A stretch of 64,000 nucleotides of DNA. Origin: Gentiana macrophylla. Lineage: Eukaryota > Streptophyta > Magnoliopsida > Gentianales > Gentianaceae. Below, piece by piece: positions 57,791 through 64,000 of this stretch. The position numbers and the translations under genes were made by a program. Location: assembly GCA_026214975.1 (NCBI GenBank), contig CM047817.1:55796246-55860245 (forward strand), read 5' to 3'. Within the stretch, counting starts at the first letter, position 1. Every line of letters begins with the position of its first letter. The notes under the pieces are model-generated. The model had not been told where the DNA came from. It did no database searches and saw only the letters and a program-made list of their open reading frames with translations.

Positions 57791-59625
57791 TGTTAGAAGT
57801 AATATCGTCGGATCAATCATGGATCGACCCGATTACGCAGCGGAATGCATCAGATCTAGATCTAAACGAAACAAAGAACATAAATTTAAGATCTAAACTA
57901 CAAGGGGGTTTGGGAGCCTACCTTTTTATGGTTCTTAACTCCAAGAACGATAGATCTCCAAGAACACGTATTTGAGAAGCCACAGTCTTCCAACGTGTAT
58001 CTCCCAGCAACACCAGGTGGATGGTGTTTCCCGCCGCCGGACCTCCTTGATATGCTACCGGAAAAATCCCGAAGATTTTTCCAACTCGAACCCTAAGAAT
58101 AGAGGCCGAAATTTTCAGCCAATTTCTCTTGTGAATAGTGACGTGAATAGTATGTCAAAAGGCTTGGAAGAACTCTCTTTATATAGGAGAGTAAAACTTA
58201 ACCTCCAAGGATTAAATAATTAAGAGATAATTATTACATTAATCCTTTTTCAAATAAAAGATAAATAAAATAATTATCCCAAACAAATTAGGATAAATCA
58301 TATTATTATCTAATATTTCATGAATTATCATTTAACAAATAAAAGATAAATCACATATTAAATAATTATCCAAGAAAACTAATTTCTTAATAATTAAATA
58401 ATAAATCACAATATGCATGCACACCTTTCTCTCAAAATAAGGTCACGCACCTTTTTCTATATTTAACCAAAAATTAGGTCAACGCACCAACCAATTCGGG
58501 CCGAGTCACGAAAAATGTCTTTTAAGTGTATTTAATTATTTAGTCCAACTAAACAATTAATCCACATATCAAATTAAATAGCCCAATCCACTATTTAATT
58601 ATAATTGAGGTGCAACGACGAGAAATCCAATTATGCTATTTTGGGAGCCACGTCGGGGAATGGACCCATATTCGATGAAATTACAATAAATCGAATAAAA
58701 ATTATTCATCGAGACGAGAATAATTATATCCAACCTATTAATTCCGGGATTACACCACCATAAACCCAAACCGAACTCTATCGAATATAGATAACTTACA
58801 CTCAATTTATGAGTCGAAAGCGTCCACTGATATAATCATTACATACGGATAAATCCTCCATAGACTGTTCACTTCGATTCGGGATATTTCCGTAAACCCT
58901 TCTCGAAACATATTATCATTATTTACCATTAACCCCCTAGTGATCAATTAGTTCATATCCAATATAATATGAAATCGGCCGATCGATCAGTTCCTAGGGT
59001 CAACAAATAAGGGAACTGTCAGTCTACTTCCCGAGGAAGGAATGGATTCCATATTCGTGATAGCACAGACTACTCACTCATCCGCAATAGAGCCAACGAG
59101 AAGTGTTGGACCACATACTTCAAGTGATCCTTACTAACACATCAAACTCTACCCTAGTCTAAGCGATTAAATGCTGTGATCACCTCCGGATTAAGATTAA
59201 TCCATATATGATCATCTTCTGATTCGATAAGACTTCTCGATTACGGAATTATATCGAGAACTCAAATCAAATCGGTCCAGCCCTATATGATTATCATCAT
59301 ATATAAATGCCCCACTAGGTACCCAATTACCGACAGTCCGGATAAGACTGTCACACCTAAAGTGTTCTGGGCGCATTAATAGCAAATTAATCATGAGACC
59401 CATACTCAGATTAATTAACGCTACGGACTAAGTTAATTTTAAGCACATCTCACTAACTCAATCCTCTTGTGTATAGCCATACACTGAGTTATGTGATTAC
59501 ATAAACGAGGTACTTAGGGTTTTTAGTAGTGTCTTAATTATAAACATAAATGCATATAATAAGATGAATTATTAATTCTGTCCTAAAACAATTAGACAAT
59601 TGTCTTTCGGGCACTACACCTTACA
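57791..59625 (-). repeat. 5' LTR of F'
   Basis: 1835 bp, partner of 50281-52093. The TATA box is at 58177-58185 (minus). It ends CACCTTACA on the plus strand, before the TSD GTTCT. Confidence 0.92.
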
Positions 59626-59630
59626 GTTCT

Positions 59631-60450
59631 ATCTTCCAGTTTTATGATCTCGCTTGAACTGGAGTCAGAGACTTCACTTTCGTCCTTGATGACTTTCCTT
59701 TTCTTTGTCCCAGTGGACACTGACTTTTGTTCCACTTCGGTTGGTGTGGATTTAGGAATGGAGAAATGATCCAGTATTCTTTGCACTAGATAGGTAAAAC
59801 CCTTTTTCAGTAAGAATGATTCTCCAGTAGCTTCCTTATTTTCTTTGATTCTCTGCTTCTCATCAGAAATCTGCTTTATCAACTGATTAAGTATAAATTT
59901 GTTCAAATCAAATCTCTCCTCAAACCAAATGGCATAAATCATTTTCATTTTGTCCGTTGAGAGAGTGTAGAAATTTCGAGCATGCCCAATGACATTTTTG
60001 GTCAGAAGAATTGTCAGGAATGCGAATTCTCCTTTCTGCTGATATATAGAGCCACTGAAATTCTTCTCCTTCTTATTGATTGCAGTGATGTTCCAAAGCT
60101 TGTCTTTTTCCTCTTTTCCAAAGGTGAGGGATGAAGAGCCTCCAATTATATCTAGACGGAACACCAGGGAAAGTATTTGTTCATCAATGGTGAAGTTTTT
60201 GTCTTAAACAGTAGTTTTGAAACTTCTTCCATTGTTGGTGATTTCAGCATTCTTGTAGAAATCTCTGATGCCTTCTGGACATAAGGTAGAGACCTTTGTA
60301 TCAATCAAATTCTCCAAACCTCGAATCTTTTTAATCTTCTTTGCAATTTGAATTGAAAGATTGGAGTTTGAGAATTTTTTGATGTAACGCGTCTAGGCTT
60401 GTTGTGATTCCTTCGTCAATGTTGTATTGCTCCATTGAATTTGGGATTCT
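59631..60450 (-). pseudogene. Env-like ORF of Sirevirus E, N-terminal part
   Basis: The main open piece (60164 down to 59631) encodes a domain like that of C's third ORF (KMIYAIWFEERFDLNKFILN, LLKKGFTYLVQRILDHF), then a Ser/Lys/Glu-rich part. Upstream, after one stop (TAA near 60205), the same protein continues (IRDFYKNAEITNNGRSFKTT) towards an ATG near 60435. F' cuts it at 59626, and the rest should be at 50275 and below. No membrane segment is evident. It is the best-kept coding part of E. Confidence 0.7.
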
Positions 60451-61091
60451 TGAATGCTTTGATTTTGGGTGAGCAGGATTTTGTCAAGATTTTGCAATTG
60501 TTTTCAAAATGAGAGTCATGTCACAATCAAAGAGATTATGTAGGGATGTACATCTACTTTTTCTCCCAGATTGACACGTGGCTTTGAGTGATTTGCCATG
60601 TCACCCAAACGTCGGATGGTAGTGGAAAGTCTTTACTTCTTTTGTGATTTTGTCCTTCATCGCCTTTTGCCGTCTCGATTTTGTATGGAAGTCGGTTTTA
60701 CGTGGATTTTGCAATATAAATCGACTTTTCTCGCAAGGCGCTTTAAGTTTTCCTTGGTACCCATATCTTCTTTGCTCCGTCAAGTTAGTTCTTTGGAGTA
60801 TTACTTCCAGATTTGGTTGAGAGAATTATACCTTCTCAACTCTTTTCTAGATAAACCATTACGCTCAACCTTAGTTGATTTCACAAGAATTCTTTTAGAT
60901 TTAACATTTTCAATTTCTTTGTGTTATCTACTAGGTCTTCCAGTATCTTGATTTCTAAGGTTTGTTCTTGTTGAGATCTCAAGACTGGGTAGGGATGGTG
61001 GATTATCATTGCCTTTGTCAACTTTACTGAGCATTGTTCTTTCAGCAAAATATGACAACTCAGTTTCTAGAAACTCATCCCAATCTTTGGC
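60451..61091 (-). pseudogene. Scrambled gag-pol spacer remnant of E
   Basis: Broken frames; one reads GAKKIWVPRKT, which resembles the GPKQCWVPK string before the protease of element C. The remainder gives no domain. I take it as the scar of a deletion that removed gag core and pol. Confidence 0.4.
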
Positions 61092-61515
61092 TTAGTCAAG
61101 TTCTTTGTCTTTTTGTTCCAATTCCAAGGAGAGTTTTTCGGTTAACTTGACAAGATTAGAGTTTCTTTGACTGAGTCCAGCAAGTGATAACCGAGTGGAA
61201 GAATGTACCTTTTCTTGATGATTCGATATAGTTTGTACATTCTCTTGTTGTTGTAATGAGTCTTCTATAACAGTATCTATTTGCAACAATTTCTTTCCTT
61301 CTTCTTTTGAGAGGTCTCTCAGTGATGGAACTCCTCTGGATTTTTTAAGGTGATCATTGAAGTTTGTATCCACTTCATCATTGAGTTGAGGTTCTGGATT
61401 TGTATAAAGATTTGTCGATCAAGCTTTCGATCATTTGATCTGAAAAATCGGATATATTTTGCAAACAATTAATCAAGGGATGGGTAAGACAACTTCTAGC
61501 TTTAGATGTAGACAT
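61092..61515 (-). pseudogene. Leader ORF of Sirevirus E
   Basis: The first ATG after the PBS (61515) gives a 44-codon piece (MSTSKARSCLTHPL). A frameshift at about 61390 then leads into 61373-61092, a Gln-, Lys- and Glu-rich, coiled-coil-like stretch (LVKLTEKLSLELEQKDKELD). It does not match gag of C and I cannot name it. By position it replaces gag in this derivative. Confidence 0.5.
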
Positions 61516-61597
61516 TGAAACTATATGAACTGATACAGTGAGGGTCTTCAACAACTGGTTTGAAATGTATCTTGGATCTCTTCCAAAAGGAAGATTT

Positions 61598-61609
61598 GCT
61601 CCGATACCA
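61598..61609 (-). other. Primer binding site of Sirevirus E
   Basis: The minus strand reads TGGTATCGGAGC, iMet type, two bases from the LTR end at 61612. Confidence 0.85.
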
Positions 61610-61611
61610 AT

Positions 61612-63344
61612 TGTTGGTCCCTTGGAAAAGCTAACACAAGTTTAGAGGGGGGGGGGGTGAATAAACTTGTCACCAAAATCGATCCCGAATCGAATAGTCC
61701 TGGGAACTAAGTTTCTCTGAAACTTAAAGCGATTTTAAGTTCTCGCCCTGTCCCTTTAACTTGTGCGGAGTTGATTAGCTTAGCGAATATAAGTTATTCT
61801 TGACTTATATTTAGTCTCGTTAAGCGCAAATGGATAAAACTAGCCTTTAGTGCAATAGATGTGTAACTAGAAAATTAGACCTTCTATGTATCGGTTAAGT
61901 CTTGACTCGATTGTCCAGTGTTTCTTTGAGAGACAATGCAATAAATAAAACAAACACAGATGCATAAAGTAAATCAACACAAGATTTGTTTATGGAAGTT
62001 CCGGGTGGTGTAATCCCGTACGTCTCCCCTTCTCCTGTGGCGTAGGAGGTATCACTAGAATAATGAGATAACCGTTACAAGATTCTAGTATTATGACAGT
62101 CCTTCACGACACCCTAGTTTCACTGTCTACACAAGATGAAGAAAGGTGAGATTGCTCCCTTCACTCTGCACACTGATCTTTCGGAGGTGGAATTGCTCCT
62201 TCACCAGCTCACCACTCATATACACAATCCAGATCGCACCAATCGGCTTTGTAGCAACACCGTATGAAGAAAGGTAGAATTGCTCTCTTCAAAGCGTGCA
62301 CTGACCAACCCTTTTTTCACAAGGTTAGGTTTAGAATTAATCAAGGATTAATTCAGTGAGCTGTTTGATTTTTCTGGATCTGACTTTGTAGCTCCAAGAT
62401 GCCTTCTTTCCCCCTTAATGGGTTACTGGATCTTCCTTTGAAGTTTTCAAGGCAATGTCGTTGGCTCCCTTTTTCTGGATAAATGTAATCTGATTTATAT
62501 GGATCTAGCTTTGGATCTTGAATGTATGCTTGTAAAGTTCTTTTTCTGATCCTCCTCTCTCTTGCTTCAAGTGATTCTCTTGTATATTTATAGGGGTGAT
62601 GTGACGGTTACTAGCTCTTGTAGCCGTTACACTTGTCATTTAGCCAACGTTCATATGTACGATCTTTTGTCGTATTGATAGTTTAAATCCAATCAAGGCC
62701 TTAACTCAGTTTTATACTCTTCTTCAAAACTGAGTACCTTGTTTACTTCATATCTGACTTTAATTGACTAAGTCAGAGTACACCATTCAGTTTCTTCTTT
62801 TCCAGGTAGCTGATAATCTTTGTCCTTAAGATTATCCAGTTTTACATGATCTATAACTCAGTTTCAGGTCACCACAGACTTGCCCGAATCCTGACTTATA
62901 GTCATGACTTAATCAGCTTCTAACTGAGTTTGCCACCTCAGTTCTTCAATCTTCAACAACTGAGTCTGTGTCCCTCAGTTCTTCAGTCTTCTAGATAAGC
63001 CAACTGAGTCTGTGTCCCTCAGCGAACTTATCTTCTTCAGTTTTGGCATGACTGAGTTTGAACCCTCAGTTCTTCTATAACTTAGTTTTCTTGTTGTAAC
63101 TAAGTTTTCTTATTGTGACCCAGCTGTTCGCCTAGTTCCTATTCTATTACAATGCTTGTCTGAAACAACCTATACAAAGTTCGGACTCAGATAGAACTTA
63201 TACATTTGTCTCTAGACCATTTCTTGCTTCTTCTTTTATTATGCACTATAACTTGATTAGTTCTGACTTCATCATCATGGGTTGTAAGTGATTTGTCTAA
63301 TTTTGTGACTAATCATCATCAAAACATAAATAATATTTCCAACA
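61612..63344 (-). repeat. LTR shared by Sirevirus E and the next copy
   Basis: 1733 bp, closely matching 47148-48876. On its left are E's PBS and leader. On its right are the PPT and 3' internal region of another copy, so it is at once 5' LTR and 3' LTR. The TATA box is at 62583-62592 (minus). Confidence 0.9.
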
Positions 63345-64000
63345 ATTTCCCCCTTTTTGATGATGTATCATAACCCTCCTTAAAAGCAATAATAAAGGAA
63401 TAGTGCAAGAAATTATGACAAAACATATTAAGAAAGCAAACTAGAGCAGCCAAGTTTATTACAGGATTCAAAACAAGCCAAACTGAGTTATAACTGAATA
63501 AATTACATCTCTTTTTCCAAAGTCAACAAGTTTTCACCAACAAAGATACTCCTCTTAGTTTCCAGGAGTCTTCTTGCTTTTCCTTCTTCTTCTGTTTCTC
63601 CAACTTTAGGCTTGATCTCCAGATAATCATTTAGCAATTGATTTGCTTCTTCATTGTTGCCAGCTTTGGACTTTGCTAAGATTTCTTTAACTTCTTCACA
63701 CATCACCTTCTCTTCTTCCATTGAAATAAGACTAGATTCCTTTTCGACTTTTCTTCCTGGTTCCAATTTAGCTTCCCCTTGGTTTGTGTCTCCTTATTTG
63801 CCAACTTTTCAAGAGAGATCGACACAAAATGCAAGCTTCTTCTCGATGCTCAAGATTGCTTTAATCTGCGTTATCTTCATCATTCTCGATCCTTGTGTCT
63901 TTAAAATCTCCTTTCAGAATAACTTGACTCTTCAAACATACTATCAATCGCTTCTTCATTAATTTGGGTAGTTAGTAGATCAAAGATCTACTTGTCTGTC
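63345..64000 (-). mobile_element. 3' internal region of a second E-type copy (runs off window)
   Basis: Matches 48877-49530 almost base for base, starting with the PPT (63345-63359). It contains the charged post-pol ORF (63503-63766 and its frameshifted extension to about 63890). The rest lies beyond the right edge. Confidence 0.88.
63503..63766 (-). pseudogene. C-terminal post-pol ORF, second E-type copy
   Basis: 87 codons identical or nearly so to the C-terminus of 49035-49415 (same EEVKEILAKSKAGNNEEAN and ending LLTLEKEM). One base lost near 63779 (CCCCTTGG against CCCCCTTGG) cuts the upstream frame. Confidence 0.6.

Larger units (their letters stand above)
50281..59625 (-). mobile_element. 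Non-autonomous LTR retrotransposon F' (second LARD copy)
   Basis: Minus strand: 5' LTR 57791-59625, iMet PBS 57776-57788, internal 52094-57790, PPT 52094-52104, 3' LTR 50281-52093, TSD GTTCT. It is the same family as F. The internal region is 5.7 kb, free of useful ORFs, and keeps the hairpin arrays of F. It lacks solo LTR G and so shows the empty G site. Its leader (about 56940-57530) differs from that of F. Confidence 0.92.
47148..63344 (-). mobile_element. Non-autonomous Sirevirus derivative E, split by F'
   Basis: Minus strand: 5' LTR 61612-63344, PBS, about 3.4 kb of its own internal DNA (61611-59631 and 50275-48877), PPT and 3' LTR 47148-48876. F' with its TSD interrupts it. The internal part has a short leader ORF, a trace of gag-pol spacer, an env-like ORF and a charged post-pol ORF. 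No integrase, RT or RNase H can be found. It is thus a deletion derivative that keeps mainly the third ORF. The right LTR is followed by another copy of the PPT side of the internal region, which forms a tandem. Confidence 0.82.

Noticed and set aside
60598..60951. Plus-strand 117-codon ORF
   Set aside because: It is antisense to the remnant interior of element E and has no recognisable domain.

Overview
This window looks like repeat-dense intergenic DNA from a flowering plant nuclear genome. Almost all of it is LTR retrotransposon sequence of plant-specific lineages: Athila-type Ty3/gypsy, Tork-like and Sirevirus-type Ty1/copia, and a large non-autonomous LTR element. I found no convincing host gene, tRNA, rRNA or CRISPR array.

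Layout. (1) 1-14993, minus strand: two Athila-like gag-pol copies (A, 1-7005; B, 8542-14993) flank one shared 1.54-kb LTR (7006-8541). (2) 14990-15805: two 3' LTR-end fragments of other gypsy elements. (3) 15806-19317 plus 30303-30714: a decayed plus-strand Tork-like copia (D) whose 3' LTR is split by a 10,980-bp non-autonomous element (F, 19318-30297, TSD TGTAG). F itself carries a gypsy solo LTR (G, 24095-25791, TSD CCAAT). (4) 30715-33012: unassigned DNA. (5) 33013-45088: a plus-strand Sirevirus (C) with gag, pol, a long env-like third ORF and both LTRs. (6) 45225-47147: a lone plus-strand Sirevirus 5' LTR with PBS (H). (7) 47148-63344: a minus-strand Sirevirus derivative (E) with no recognisable pol enzyme domains but an env-like ORF. 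It is interrupted by a second copy of the non-autonomous element (F', 50281-59625, TSD GTTCT). (8) 63345-64000: the start of a second E-type internal region using E's right LTR, so this is a second shared-LTR tandem.

How the parts fit. Nesting gives relative ages: D is older than F, and F is older than G; E is older than F'. All coding copies carry stops or frameshifts as read here. The most unusual object is the F/F' family. Its 5.6-5.7 kb internal domain has no coding capacity but is conserved between the two copies. It is full of stem-loops, several followed directly by the octamer AGTGGGAG, and two stem types show compensatory base changes. That suggests selection on RNA structure in a LARD-type element.

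A caution applies throughout. Differences between near-identical repeat copies cluster at CTG/CAG sites and often read CTG as CG, so some frameshifts may be sequencing or assembly errors at methylated CHG sites rather than real mutations.
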